A stretch of DNA of 64,000 nt. Origin: Arachis hypogaea (taxonomy: Eukaryota; Streptophyta; Magnoliopsida; Fabales; Fabaceae). The position numbers and the translations under genes were made by a program. The notes beneath the pieces were generated by a model. It was not told the origin of the DNA, searched no databases, and worked only from the letters and a program-made list of their open reading frames with translations. Below, piece after piece: positions 34,427 to 44,704 of the stretch; position 1 is the stretch's first letter; each line of letters starts with the position of its first letter. The stretch covers positions 65,429,649-65,493,648 of the forward strand of contig NC_092039.1 of assembly GCF_003086295.3 (NCBI RefSeq), given 5' to 3'.

Positions 34427-35586
34427 ACCTTAGTGATGGCGGCTACTACTCCTTCTGGAGGATCCAATGGAGTTCTTTATTTTCTCTAGGTCACGCCCCT
34501 GCCTCTGTTGTTCTTCCCTCCTAACTCTTTGTTCTTCCCTCATGACTCTTTGATCTTCTCTTATGTCATAAAGAATGGTGGAGTGCTCTTGATGTCCCAT
34601 CCTTAGTTAATCCATGCTAGAGCTCAATTCTCCTAGAGAAGTATGCAATTGGTCCCAATAGCCTTGGGGAGGAAAATGCATCCCTTGAGGCATCTCAGGA
34701 TTTCTTGCTGAGGTAGCTCCACATGCTCTTGTTGTGGTCTATGTGCTGGCTCTCTAGTTTGCTCTATCCTTTTCTTGGTGATGGGCTTGTCCTCCTCAAT
34801 AAGAATGTCTCCTTCTATGACAATTTCAGCTGAATTGCATAGATGACAGATAAGGTGGGGGAAGGCTTTTCGGCTTTCTTGTACAACTCTTGAGGTATTA
34901 CCTCATGTACCTCCACCTCACTTTCAATCATGATGCAATAAATCATGATGGCGCTATCAATGGTCACTTCTGACCTATTGCTAGTAGGGATGATAGAGCG
35001 TTGGATAAATTCCAACCATCCTCTAGCTACGGGTTTTAGGTCAACCCTTCTCAGTTGGATAAGCTTGCCTTGAGCATCCCTCTTCGACTGAGCTCCTTCT
35101 ACACAAATGTCTGAAAGGACTTGGTCCAGCCTTTGGTCAAAATTGACTCTCCTAGTGTAAGGATGTGGGTTTCCTTGCATCATTGGCAAATAGAGTGCCA
35201 ACCTTACACTCTCCGGGCTGAAATCCAATAGACGCCCTCAGACCATGTTATGCCAATTTTTGGAACTTGGGTTCATGCTTGTATTATGGTTTTTCGTTAC
35301 CCATGCATTGGCATAAAACTCTTGTACCATCATGATCCCAACTTCTGGGATAGAATTGGTTAGGACTTTCCAAGCTCTCCTCCGGATTTCTCTTCGGTTC
35401 TCCGGGTACTCGTTCTTTTTTGAGCCTAAAGGGGACTTCAAGAATCATCCTTTTCTTTGCTGCTACTTCATAAAAGTGTTCTTGATGAGCTTTGGTGATG
35501 AATCTTTCCATCTTCCAAGATTCGAAGGTGGAAGCAACTGCTTTCCCTTTCCTCTTTCTAGAGGATTCTCTGACTTTGGGTGTCAT
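34427..35586 (-). pseudogene. Z5 ORF2: putative plant transposon protein, frameshift and stops
   Basis: The ATG at 35586 gives MTPKVRESSRKRKGKAVAST. The domain follows in three fragments. A length change in a run of six T near 35420 shifts the frame; then comes REIRRRAWKVLTNSIPEVGI and FYANAWVTKNHN; a TGA at 35240-35238 replaces an arginine codon (CGC in Z2); then MDFSPESVRLALYLPMMQGN onward to SEVTIDSAIMIYCIMIESEV and a stop at 34815. The remaining part to about 34427 codes the glutamine/glutamate-rich tail seen in Z3. It matches Z2 ORF2 along its whole length, so this is a family gene and not a chance frame. Function unknown; possibly a nucleic-acid-binding accessory protein (inference). 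Confidence 0.83.
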
Positions 35587-35624
35587 ATGTGTGAATGGAA
35601 AGCAAAAAGCAAGGCTTTTCCAAT

Positions 35625-35662
35625 ACCAAACTTAAAATCTTTGCTTGTCCTCGAGCAAAATA
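35625..35662 (-). promoter_or_regulatory. AGGA-loop hairpin and TTTAAGTTTGG box before Z5 ORF2
   Basis: Minus strand TTTGCTCG-AGGA-CAAGCAAA (one mismatched pair) followed by GATTTTAAGTTTGGTATTGG, 40 bases before the ATG, as in Z3. Confidence 0.75.
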
Positions 35663-36028
35663 TGAATAAAAGAGTAGAAGAAGAATAGAATAGAGGAGAT
35701 GGAGGGAGAGAGGAGAATTTGGCCAAGTGAGGCTTTAGTGTATAAATGGTGTGTGTATGAAGGGTAGGAAGAAGAGGTATTTATAGGAGTGGAATAGTGT
35801 ACGGTTCGAATGAATGGGTGGGAATTGGGTGGGAAATTTTAAATTTGAAATGGGTAGGGGTTGGTGGGAGTTGTGATGGCATTGGGAAGTGATATGGATG
35901 TGATTGGCTTAGGGTTTATAGGAAAGAGTGTGTGGAAAAGAGTAAAAGTAAGAGAAAAAAGAAGATGGGGAAGGTAGAGATTCTTTGGGACCCATTGATC
36001 TTGAGGTTCTAGGAAATTCAAGTTCTCT
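35663..36028 (-). other. Z5 spacer, part 1
   Basis: Purine-rich on the plus strand, corresponding to 27800-28040 of Z3. Short open frames on both strands are not conserved. No gene. Confidence 0.6.
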
Positions 36029-36295
36029 GCACCTTGTGGGCGTTGAGTGCCCAGCTCTTGCTCCTAGCTGGCATTCAATGCCATCTATGTGCCTCTCATT
36101 GGGCGTTGAATGCCCTTGAGGGACCTCCTTCTTGGCGTTCAACGCCAGGTCTGTGCCTTTGTTGGGGCGTCGAACGCCCAGGTTCTGCCCCCTGACTGGC
36201 GTTCAACACCAGCTTCAGGCTCCCTGGCTGGCGTTCAACGTCAGTAGTGTGCTCCCTGATTGGCGTTCAACGCCAGGAAGGTTTCTGCTCCAAGG
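36029..36295 (-). repeat. Palindrome array in the Z5 spacer
   Basis: Eight or nine GGCGTTGAACGCC-like palindromes alternating TTGGGCGTTGAATGCCC and CTGGCGTTCAACGCCAG, separated by 20-30 variable bases such as TTCTGCCCCCTGA. This is the non-coding array after the protease, equivalent to 27490-27790 of Z3. Confidence 0.87.
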
Positions 36296-36568
36296 TGTTT
36301 TGTTTCTACCTTTGACTGTTTCTATTTTTGTTCTAACTCTTGCACATGATGACAAACTTAAACAAATGTGAAAATTAAATAGAAATAACTTAAATAAACT
36401 CAAAGAAAAATAAGAAAACATTAATTATTGATGAGTTGCCTCCCAACAAGCGCTTCTTTAACATCACTAGCTTGACGGTTAGCTCTTTATGGAAATGGAT
36501 AGGGGCTCAGAATTTTTCCCCTTACAGTGAACTTCTTGCCTGTGCTTTCATGGTGAGCTCCTCATGCT
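36296..36568 (-). other. Z5 spacer, part 2, up to the X1 insertion
   Basis: Contains the degenerate post-protease hairpin (minus strand CTTGTTGGGAGGCAACTC at about 36434-36451). It ends with the X1 target duplication ATGCT (36564-36568). No gene. Confidence 0.7.
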
Positions 36569-37590
36569 TGATGAGAGGATTTTTGTGTGGTCTAGAATTT
36601 CACAATTGAATTCTCATTGCAAGTATAGTTTCTAAATCAATAATAATCCTTTCATACAAACATTTGTTTGTCACAAGTACAAACCCCTAAAATCTATAAC
36701 CGAAGTATTCAAACCTAGGGTCGTTCTCCCTAGGAATTATAATAAAGTGTCTTGTTATTGGTTATGAGGTATATTTTGGGGTTTTGAGATGAGAGACAAG
36801 AATTGTAAATGGTAAGGAAATTCAATTAACAAAAAGGTCTTAGCAAGGGTTGGTGGTCAAGGATCTCTATCCTAATCACTAACCATAACATGAGAATAGG
36901 CAAGGATCAATCTCATTAAGTCATCCTCTAACTAATGGTAAAGGAAAATCAAATGAGCTATATCAATCCTAGTCGATAAGTCCTAACTCTCCACTAATTC
37001 AATTAGTGAGAACTAGAGTCAATAATGGCTCCCAATCATCAATTATTTGGACATTAGTAACTCAAGAATTCCTAAGTTACCTTCCCAAGCCAAGAGCACA
37101 AAATTCTACTCTAACATCCTTCCAAGCATTTCATCAAACACTTGGAAGGCACAAAAGGAAAGCATAGTAAATCAACCACAAGTACAGAATCTAACAACAA
37201 CTAATTGCAAAGAATTAACAATAACAATTAAAGAAAACAAGATCTACATGAATTACCTCAAATTGCATTAAGGAAAATAGAAGAAGAAAGAGTGCATCAA
37301 CAACAAAGTAGAGAATTACAAGAATTAAATGCTAAAATAGAGAGAAGAGATAAACATGCTTTTTCTTCATTCTCTAAACCTGAAATTACTTAACAAACAT
37401 ATCAAGGCATCTAGTGGAATCAAGGTGAATTAAATTTAGCTATCTTAAGATCTAAAAAGCATATTTTCACATTCAAGCACAATTAAAGGATAATTTACAA
37501 AACCATGCTATTTCTTTGAATAAATGTGAGAAAAGTTGTCAAAACCCTCTAAATTTAACACAAGATAAACCCTAAAAATAGGGTTTATCA
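36569..37590 (-). repeat. X1 3' LTR, internally deleted
   Basis: Minus strand TGATAAACCCTATTTTTAGG at 37590 to ATCCTCTCATCA at 36569. It keeps the U5 block (AGGGTCGTTCTCCCTAGGAA near 36718) but lacks the middle with the TTGGAAAGCT module that the 5' LTR has. Confidence 0.9.
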
Positions 37591-37650
37591 ACCTCCCCAC
37601 ACTTAAACCATAGCATGTCCTTCTGCTAAACTAAAGAAGGACAAGAAGAG
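37591..37650 (-). promoter_or_regulatory. X1 polypurine tract with upstream hairpin
   Basis: Minus strand GGTTTAAGTGTGGGGAGGT abuts the 3' LTR, a classic plus-strand primer. Just before it, GTCCTTC ... GAAGGAC (seven pairs, 12-base loop) can fold. Confidence 0.8.
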
Positions 37651-39039
37651 GGGTATGAACATTTATTCAATGCATCCTATCTAAATGAATGCAACTAAAT
37701 GCAAAATGATTCTACCTACTTGGTTAAAAATAAATCAATCCTCCAAGAGCATGTATAAACGGGTAGGGCTAAGGTCATATGAAGACTCATGAATCCTACC
37801 AATTCAAGTATAAAAATGAAGTTCAAGTAGACTTGCAAGAAGAACGCTCATGAAAGTCGGAAACAAGAAATTGAGCATCGAACCCTCACCGGAAGTGTTT
37901 GCACTCTAGTCGCTCAAGTGTATAAGGTCGATTCTCTCAATTCTCCCCTAATCATGCTTTCCAAGATTTGTTTTTCATCTAACAATCAACAATTACTCAA
38001 TGCATGCATACATTCATCATGAGGTCTTTTCATAGGTTGTAATGGGGCTAGGGTCAAGGCAAGATTATATATGGTTACGTTGACTAAAATTTGAATCATT
38101 GATAAGCTTAGACTTCCCACCAAACCTATATAACATCCTATACAATTAAAACTAGCCTAACTACCCATTCATCACTTTTTCACACACTCATGCAATTTCT
38201 TTTTACTTTACAACACTTATGCATTGACTATTATTGGACTCAATTTGGGGCATTTTGTCCCCTTTTTATTGCTTTTCTTATTTTTCTTTCTTTTTCTATT
38301 TTTTTCTCTTTTTTCTTTTCTTTTTCACATTTATCTTTTTTTTTTCTTTTGTTTTTCTCATTTTTTCTTTCTTTCAAGCTACATACAAGAACATCAATGC
38401 ATAAGGTCTATACATGTAATCAATACATGAGTATGCTCCCAATTCCCAAATATAGAAATACAAAACACCCTTTTATCCCAACCAATGTTCCCAAATCTCC
38501 CCAAACTTTGAATAATAAACACTCTCACTAGCCTAAGCTAATCAAAGATCCAAACAAGGGACTTTTGTTGTTTTTCAATTTAAGGCTTGTAATGTGCTAA
38601 ATTGAGAACAAGTGTGTTAATCGTAGGCTCAAAGTTGGCTAACAAAGGTTGATAAAAGGTAGGCTCTTTGGGTAAGTGAGCTAATGAAATGATGGCCTCA
38701 ATAATATAAGTGTATGAATACAAGGAATAATGGACATATAGACTCAAACAAAGAAAAGATTACAATCAAAGAAAGAGAATAATGCACACAAGAAGGAAAA
38801 TAAGTGGTTATAAGATGTAACCACATCATCAGGCTCAAATCTCACAAGATTGTGTGTTCTTAGCTCAAAAACCATGTTCCGAAATAAATTCTTTCAAGCA
38901 AGTTCAATAAAACTTTTTTTCAAATTGGTGGGGTGCCCTAAAACAGTTTCTTGGAAAAGAAATCATCACCCTAACCAAGTAGTCCTAATAAGAAAGAAGT
39001 GGTAAAAATATGTACAAATTCTAGCTAAAATGCAACCTA
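37651..39039 (-). other. X1 3' untranslated region
   Basis: Matches the tail of X0 (13200-13884) and X3 (63430-64000). It includes a long pyrimidine tract on the plus strand (about 38255-38380), which gives spurious Phe/Ser-rich frames. No gene. Confidence 0.7.
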
Positions 39040-39089
39040 TCATGCAATGCAACAGCTAGCTAACATTGGTGTTGAAAAATGGAAATTGT

Positions 39090-39268
39090 TACCCATGGAG
39101 ATCGGTCGGACGACCTCCCCACACTTGAAGATTGCACCGTCCTCGGTGCATGCAAAGAAGAGCAAGGTGGATAGGTTGCTACAACTGATGAGTTCCTTCA
39201 AAAGGTTGTGCGGATGACTCGTTTGTTGTCCCATTTAGACACTTTTCTTCTATCCTTCTTTTGGTGGC
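39090..39268 (-). pseudogene. X1 ORF2, short form, start codon lost
   Basis: Reading leftward, TTGGCCACCAAAAGAAGG (from about 39266) aligns with ATGGCCACCAGGAAGAGA of X2 ORF2, so the initiator ATG is TTG here. A later ATG at 39234 opens MGQQTSHPHNLLKELI, and the frame passes through the hairpin as ACTEDGAIFKCGEVVRP. The hairpin TGCACCG-AGGA-CGGTGCA lies at about 39138-39155 with TTCAAGTGTGGGGAGGT after it. The protein is about 50 residues, basic at the front, with no recognisable domain; it may be a deleted form of the longer X3 ORF2. Confidence 0.65.
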
Positions 39269-39679
39269 CAACCTCAAAGGAGAGAAAGAGAGAAAATGAA
39301 GCCTACAACAAATATATCAAAGCAAATAAAACGTAGGCGGGGGCTAATGCCAAGTAAGAGTATGGTTCTCTACTACATGGTAGCTACAACATGTAGATGA
39401 GAAATCAATATAAGCTAAGGGCATATCAATTAATACTTAATGCAATAGTAAAGTCAAAGCATAAAGAGCATGTTGAGCATCAAGTTCAAACAAGAATTGA
39501 CACGAACAAGATTAGTGATAAGCATGAGAGCATTTGGTCCCATCCAAACTCATTGATAATGAAGCACAAAAACAAGGGATAATGAGTTAGGAAGGACTAA
39601 AGCAGTAATCTTTTTTGTAGGACAAATATTTTAGTTAATGCTAAACAAGTCTTGAATCACTAAAACAATGCAAGAGAGT
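39269..39679 (-). other. X1 sequence left of the X2 insertion
   Basis: On the minus strand this leads into ORF2 with a pyrimidine stretch CTCTTTCTCTCCTTTGAG|G at the place where X2 and X3 have TTTCAG|G. The right end AGAGT (39675-39679) is the candidate X2 target duplication. No gene. Confidence 0.6.
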
Positions 39680-41163
39680 TGATAAACCACTATTTTATGG
39701 TTTATCTTGTGCTCAATTGAGTGGTTTCTATCTACTCTTTACCCACTTATTCATACTATTTGCATGGTTTTACATTTGCCTTCCTAATTATGTGCTTTGA
39801 TTGAAAACATGCTTCTTTGATCTTATATTTGCTTATTATTAATCCTCTCTTATTACCATTAGATGCCTTGATATGTGTGTTAAGTGTTTTGAGATATTAT
39901 AAGGCAGGAATGGCTTGGAGGATGGGAAGAAAGTATGCAAAAGTGGAAGGAATGCAAGAAGTTGGGGAAATTGCTAAGCTGTCCAGCCTGACCTCTCTGC
40001 ACTTAAACGGCTATAACTTTAGCTACAGAGGTCCAAACGACGCAGTTCCAGTTGCGTTGGAAAGCTAACGTCCGGGGCTTCGATTTGATATATAATATGA
40101 TATAGTTCCCCTGACGCTAGGCGACGTGACCGCGTGATCTATGCGGCCGCGTCGCAGTGACGGAAATCCAGCGTGGCAAAATTCGAAACCAGCGAATTCT
40201 GGACTGTTTTTGACCCAGTTTGCGGCCCAGAAAACACAGATTAGAGGTTATAAAGTGGGGGAATACATCCATTCATAAGGAGGCTCTCACATTCACAATT
40301 TTAGGAGTAGATGTAGTTTTTAGAGAGAGAGGCTCTCTCCTCTCTCTTAGGATTAGGATTTAGGATTTATCTTAGTTTTAGGAGTGACTCTCAGTCCCAG
40401 GTTCAACGTTCTTTTACTTTATATTCCTCTTTTTACTTTCAGATGCTTTAATGCTTGTATTAGATATGTTACCTATTTGTCTTATGCTACATTCATGTTA
40501 TGATTTTCTTAATTAATATTATTTGAGGTAATTCAGATTTAAGATTGCTTTGCTCTGTTTAAGATTGCTTTCAATTTAATTTAGATATTTTTCTCCCTTT
40601 TGGCCTTGGTTAAATAATTGGTGACTCTTGAGTTATCAAACTCATTGTTGATTGAAAATTGGAATTTTTCAAGAATTAATTCAAGTTCCAATAACTCTAG
40701 TCTTTCCCAAGGAAAGACTAGGACCTGAGGAATCAGAATTAATTCATCCACATAACTTACCTTCATAGTTAGAGGTTAACAAAGTGGGAGAAGAATCCAA
40801 TTCTCTTTACAATTGATAAGGATAACCAGGATAGGACTTCCTGTTTTCATACCTTGCCAAGAGTTTATTTTACAGTTATTTATTAATTTTTATTGCTTGA
40901 AAATATACCTGTGCACATTGCCCAAACTCCAAATTTCTCAAAACCACTAATTTACAAACTCATAACCAATAATAAGAACATACCTCCCTGTAATTCCTTG
41001 AGAAGACGACCCGAGGTTTGAATACTCGGTTATCAATTTCAAGGGGGTTTGTTACTTGTGAAAACCAAAACGTTTGTACGAAGGGATTTTTGTCGGTTTA
41101 GAGACTATATCTACAACGCGACTGTTTTTATGATATTCTTTACTGGCAAAAATCCTAACGTCA
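39680..41163 (+). repeat. X2 5' LTR, about 1.5 kb
   Basis: TGATAAACCACTATTTTATGG to CCTAACGTCA. It contains the module TTGCGTTGGAAAGCTAACGTC (40053), CGCG-type palindromes (40115-40165), a TATA box (40248) and GACGACCCGAGG (41005). Confidence 0.9.
40248..40255 (+). promoter_or_regulatory. X2 LTR TATA box
   Basis: TTATAAAG, followed 35-70 bases on by ACATTCACAATTTTAGGAGT; likely core promoter. Confidence 0.5.
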
Positions 41164-41166
41164 AAA

Positions 41167-41187
41167 TGGCGCCGTTGCTGGGGAATT
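41167..41187 (+). promoter_or_regulatory. X2 primer binding site, tRNA-Asp type
   Basis: TGGCGCCGTTGCTGGGGAATT, three bases after the LTR end, with one C-to-T change against the perfect complement in the first 17 bases. Confidence 0.9.
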
Positions 41188-41532
41188 GCAAACGTGTGCC
41201 TTATTATTGGTTATTGTAAATATTTTATTTTTTGTTTATTTGATTTTATTTTTATTTTTATTTTTGCTTTTCCATAAATCAAGAGGTTATTTGTTTTTAT
41301 TTAGTTATTAAAAAAAATTTCATAATTTTATTTTCAAAATTTTTATCTTATCTTATCTTATTTTAAAAATCAAATTTCAAAATTCAAATTTAAAAATTTT
41401 CAAAATTTAAATTTAAAAATTTTCAAATTTCAAATTTCAAATTTCAAAATTTCAAATTTTAATTTTCAAATTTAAAATTTAAATAACCTTTTAATTTAAA
41501 TTTATTTTTATTTTTAATTTCTATTTGCTACT

Positions 41533-42982
41533 ATGAACTCTCACCCTTTTGGTTATGAGTCTGGTTACAATAATGTTGCAGGAAGAAGAAATTACAATGA
41601 GAACAGGCATCAAGGTGGGAACAATCAAAGATGGGAGGAGCCACAAGGATTTGATCAACCCTCATGGCAACAACCACCTCCAGTGAACTATCAACAACCA
41701 CCACCATATGCCTATGAACCCTTTCCTCAACATGACTTTGGACCACCATACTCACAAGCCCCTTTCCACCATTCACCTCCATATGACCCTAACCCTCATC
41801 CACCATACCAACCACCTTATGAACCAAATGAACCCTCCTATCTACCCCAAACCTCCATGGAGAAAGCACTTGCCGATCTAAACTCTACTATACAAGCTCT
41901 CTTCACCCAAATCAGACCACCAATTACCTTCAACAATCAACCATCAAGCTCTAGTGCACTTCCTTGTCAACCACAGAAAAAATCTCTCCATCCCATCACC
42001 ACCATCCATGGAAGAACACCCACATCCATCAATCCAAGAGCAAGATGATCCCAATTATGCTATTGATATGGAACAGGAAAGAAGGAATCATCTTCGCGAA
42101 TCCATACTTCATAAAGAGCTAGAGGAGGCCCTACGGGTAAGGGTAGGAAAGACCCTTGAAGATGAAAGAATAGTTGAAAGGAGTTGTCATATAAAGAAAA
42201 ACATCGAGGATGAGTACAATTTTATACTTAAACAACTGGACAAAGCAGCAATTATTAAAAAGGAAGAAGTGGTTGCGGACTTAAGAGATGCTGTACCTCC
42301 ATTGGAAAGTCTAGTCACAGAGCCTCCTTCCACGGTGTTTGATGTTGATGTTGAGAAGAGCGTACAACCTCCAAGGCAAATCATGGTTGAAGATTTTGTA
42401 GAGGTTGATCAAGAGGTAGAAGATGTCAAAGAAGAGCACAAGGGAGTGGAGCTTGAAATTACCTTGCCAAAGTTGTTGGAAACCCCTCCCCCTAAGTTGC
42501 CATCATCCTTCACAACATTCAAGTGGGTAAAATTCATATCCCTTAGCTTTCTAATTCCACTTGAATATGGGCTACTGGAGACGGATGGTCAACTTAGAGC
42601 TCTTTGTGGCATTGAGAGTAAGAGGAAGAAGGCCAGTGGTAAGAATTGTCCTGCAAGGTTCATCATGGTTGGTAGCTTTAAGTTTAAGAGTAAAGGTTGG
42701 TATAGAGCTCAACTGAATGGTTCTAGGAAGTTGTTTGGCCGCTTAAGTGAGAATTCAGACTGCTTGCCACCCGGAGGGAACAATATTGCTCAACCAAAAG
42801 ACGGGTGCAAAAGCAAGATCTGGGACCCCGAAATCCATTCTATCAATCACCACTCTTGGGGCCTAGTCACTTGCTTTAACTTACTTGAAGGCTTTCTGCG
42901 CCTAGTTTGGGACCCCGGAGGTTACTGGAATCACAAACATTGGTGGAGATTCCTGGATGAGTTGAAACACAAGCCACCATAA
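41533..42982 (+). pseudogene. X2 ORF1: family X non-gag protein, one frameshift
   Basis: The ATG at 41533 gives MNSHPFGYESGYNNVAGRRN. Residues 1-130 are rich in Pro, Tyr, Gln and His (QPSWQQPPPVNYQQPPPYAY). Between about 41960 and 42040 the reading shifts one frame, to EQDDPNYAIDMEQERRNHLR, and continues as an acidic, probably coiled-coil region. The conserved C-terminal block then begins at FKWVKFISLSFLIPLEYGLL, through ETDGQLRALCGIESKRKK and RAQLNGSRKLFGRLSENS to LPPGGNN, with a stop at 42980. X1 and X3 share all three zones. I recognise no gag, zinc knuckle, protease or RT; function unknown. Its place right after the primer site is where gag would be. Confidence 0.83.
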
Positions 42983-43031
42983 CAGGGAGCTCACCAAATG
43001 TCCAACTTCAGGACTTTAACTAAAAGTGCTA

Positions 43032-43049
43032 GGTGGGAGACAACCCACC
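43032..43049 (+). promoter_or_regulatory. Hairpin after X2 ORF1
   Basis: GGTGGG-AGACAA-CCCACC, six perfect pairs, 50 bases after the ORF1 stop, then T-rich sequence. Same position and loop style as the Z hairpin at 27353. Confidence 0.7.
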
Positions 43050-43174
43050 ATGGTATGATCGTTCTTTTTCAATTTTATTTCGTGTTGTTTATTTCTATTT
43101 TATTTTATTATATTGAACCTGGAGTTTTGCATCACATTCATATTAACACCGCATTCTGCATCTTTTCAGATTAA

Positions 43175-43735
43175 AAAAAAAGCGAGCACGCGACGCGACC
43201 GCATCAGCGACGCGTCCGCGTCGCAAGGAGATGGAAGACAATATTAATATAAACAGAGAGTTTCGCAGGAGCAGCGCTGGAGGCGTGCCAATGGCACAAA
43301 TCACCCCACGCGAATGTGTCGCTGACGCGACCGCGTTATATGGGAATAATGGTCTCCCACGCGACCGCGTCACCCACGCGGCCGCGTGACCTGAAATCAG
43401 CGTAAAAAGCGTGTATGGCCGAAAGTTGAGCTGGAGTTGGGCTGGACCCGTGCTAGTAGCACAAGCCCTGCCACGCGAACGCGTCAGTCACGCATCCGCA
43501 TCATATTGGAAATAAGGCCACCCGCGCGACCGCGTCGACCACATGACCGCGTCACCCTGGATTTTGGCAATACTAAGTTTTGAACAGAGAGTTGTGCGAC
43601 CGCGAGGCTGCACTCGCGCCACTAGCACAAATCAAGTCATGCGATCGCGTACCCCACGCGTCCGCGTCGCCTAACCTTATTGCGCACCACGCAACCGCGT
43701 CACCAACGCGACCGCGTCGCCAGCGTCGCACAACC
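43175..43735 (+). repeat. CGCG palindrome module array in X2
   Basis: About eight paired units such as CACGCGACCGCGTC and ACGCGGCCGCGTGACC, spaced 60-90 bases, in an otherwise AT-rich element. Phrases such as GCACAAATCA..CC recur between units (43297, 43628). Confidence 0.88.
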
Positions 43736-44264
43736 TCTCCAGATTAGTGCCAATTTTCTTCTCTTTTCTCTTCTAATCCGAATTTCTTCCTTCTCTCTCC
43801 TTTCTCACTTTCTTTTTTCTACTTCTCATTCTTTTTCACTTTCATTTTATTTTATTTAATTTATTTGCATACTTTCATTCATTGCATGTTTTTATTTTTC
43901 TAAAGTTATTATTGGTGTTCAAATATTCTTATTCAACTGTTACATCTTTTCTGGTATTTTCTTGATGCTTAGTGACTTGTTTTATTTTGGATAGGTTATA
44001 TTATTTATATCAATGCCAATCTTTTATACCTGTATTACGTTTTTGCATTGACATGAATTTACATTACCTCTCCTTACCCACACTCTCTTCCCTATTGTTG
44101 CAAACTTTTGCACCATTGGTATGCCATGGCTTCTATTGTTTTCTCACTTGCATGTTGTAGCCACCATGTAATTGGGACCCTTATTATCTGGCGTTAACCA
44201 ACCCATGTTTTATTTGTTTTTTTTTCTTTGCTTTGGGTTACTTTCCTTCCCTTTTTCTTTCAGG
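43736..44264 (+). other. Pyrimidine-rich stretch before X2 ORF2, ending in a splice acceptor
   Basis: T/C-rich throughout, no gene. It ends CCCTTTTTCTTTCAG|G (44261-44264) directly before the ORF2 ATG, the consensus of a plant 3' splice site. Confidence 0.65.
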
Positions 44265-44417
44265 ATGGCCACCAGGAAGAGAACCGGAAGACGTTTACAT
44301 GGGAAGACAAACAAGTCCATTAGCACAATCCTTAAAGAAAAGCATCAGTTGGAACACCCCGTCCACCTGCACATCTCAGCATGCACCGAGGACGGTGCAA
44401 TCTTTAAGTGTGGGTGA
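44265..44417 (+). CDS. X2 ORF2, short form, 50 codons
   Basis: The ATG at 44265 follows a CAG|G acceptor at once, with start MATRKRTGRRLHGKTNKSIS, a basic head. The tail HISACTEDGAIFKCG is coded by the hairpin TGCACCG-AGGA-CGGTGCA and the TTTAAGTGTGGG box. The stop TGA is supplied by the first bases of the Y LTR; without Y the frame would continue CGEV.. as in X1. X1 has the same short protein, so it is a family trait and not a random frame. There is no known domain; X3 has a much longer ORF2 at this position, so the short form may be an internal deletion. Whether it is translated is unknown. Confidence 0.5.
   Translation: MATRKRTGRRLHGKTNKSISTILKEKHQLEHPVHLHISACTEDGAIFKCG
44382..44414 (+). 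promoter_or_regulatory. AGGA-loop hairpin and TTTAAGTGTGGG box of X2
   Basis: TGCACCG-AGGA-CGGTGCA, seven perfect pairs, then ATCTTTAAGTGTGGG. The box is interrupted by the Y insertion; GTGGG (44410-44414) is the candidate Y target duplication. Confidence 0.8.
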
Positions 44418-44642
44418 TGACATGTCATCATATACCTATTTTGCTATGCATTTTCATACAAGAAATTGATGATTTGTGCTTAAATATTGAATGCTTTTGT
44501 ACTTAATTGGTATATTTCCTTGATCTTTTAATTTTATAAATCTTGTAGGAAATAAGAAGAAAAAGAAGCAAAGAAGCACAAAAAAGGAGAAAAAAAGAGC
44601 TTTGGGACACACTTTGAAGTTGGAGCACACTTTGGAGCCTTA

Positions 44643-44666
44643 GGCCACGCTTTTAAAAGCGTGGCC
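44643..44666. repeat. 24-base perfect palindrome in the Y LTR
   Basis: Each arm is GGCCACGCTTTT, with no loop. The 3' LTR copy at 49822-49845 is identical. Confidence 0.95.
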
Positions 44667-44704
44667 CATGACCAAATTAATGAAGAATAGGCAATCAGCA
44701 CACA

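Larger units (their letters stand above)
39680..44414 (+). mobile_element. X2: family X element inserted in X1, 3' end missing
   Basis: 5' LTR, primer site, ORF1, hairpin, GC module array, pyrimidine-rich stretch, splice acceptor, short ORF2 and hairpin box. It is then cut by the Y LTR at 44415, exactly inside the TTTAAGTGTGGG box. The 3' region and LTR are not seen on the far side of Y. Confidence 0.88.

Noticed and set aside
36029..36295. CRISPR-like regular repeat with variable spacers
   Set aside because: Short palindromic repeats at even spacing look similar, but the context is a plant LTR retrotransposon, the repeats vary, and no cas genes exist.
38190..38531. Phe/Ser-rich frame resembling a membrane protein
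   Set aside because: Produced by the long pyrimidine tract in the X1 3' region; no homologous peptide in X0 or X3.
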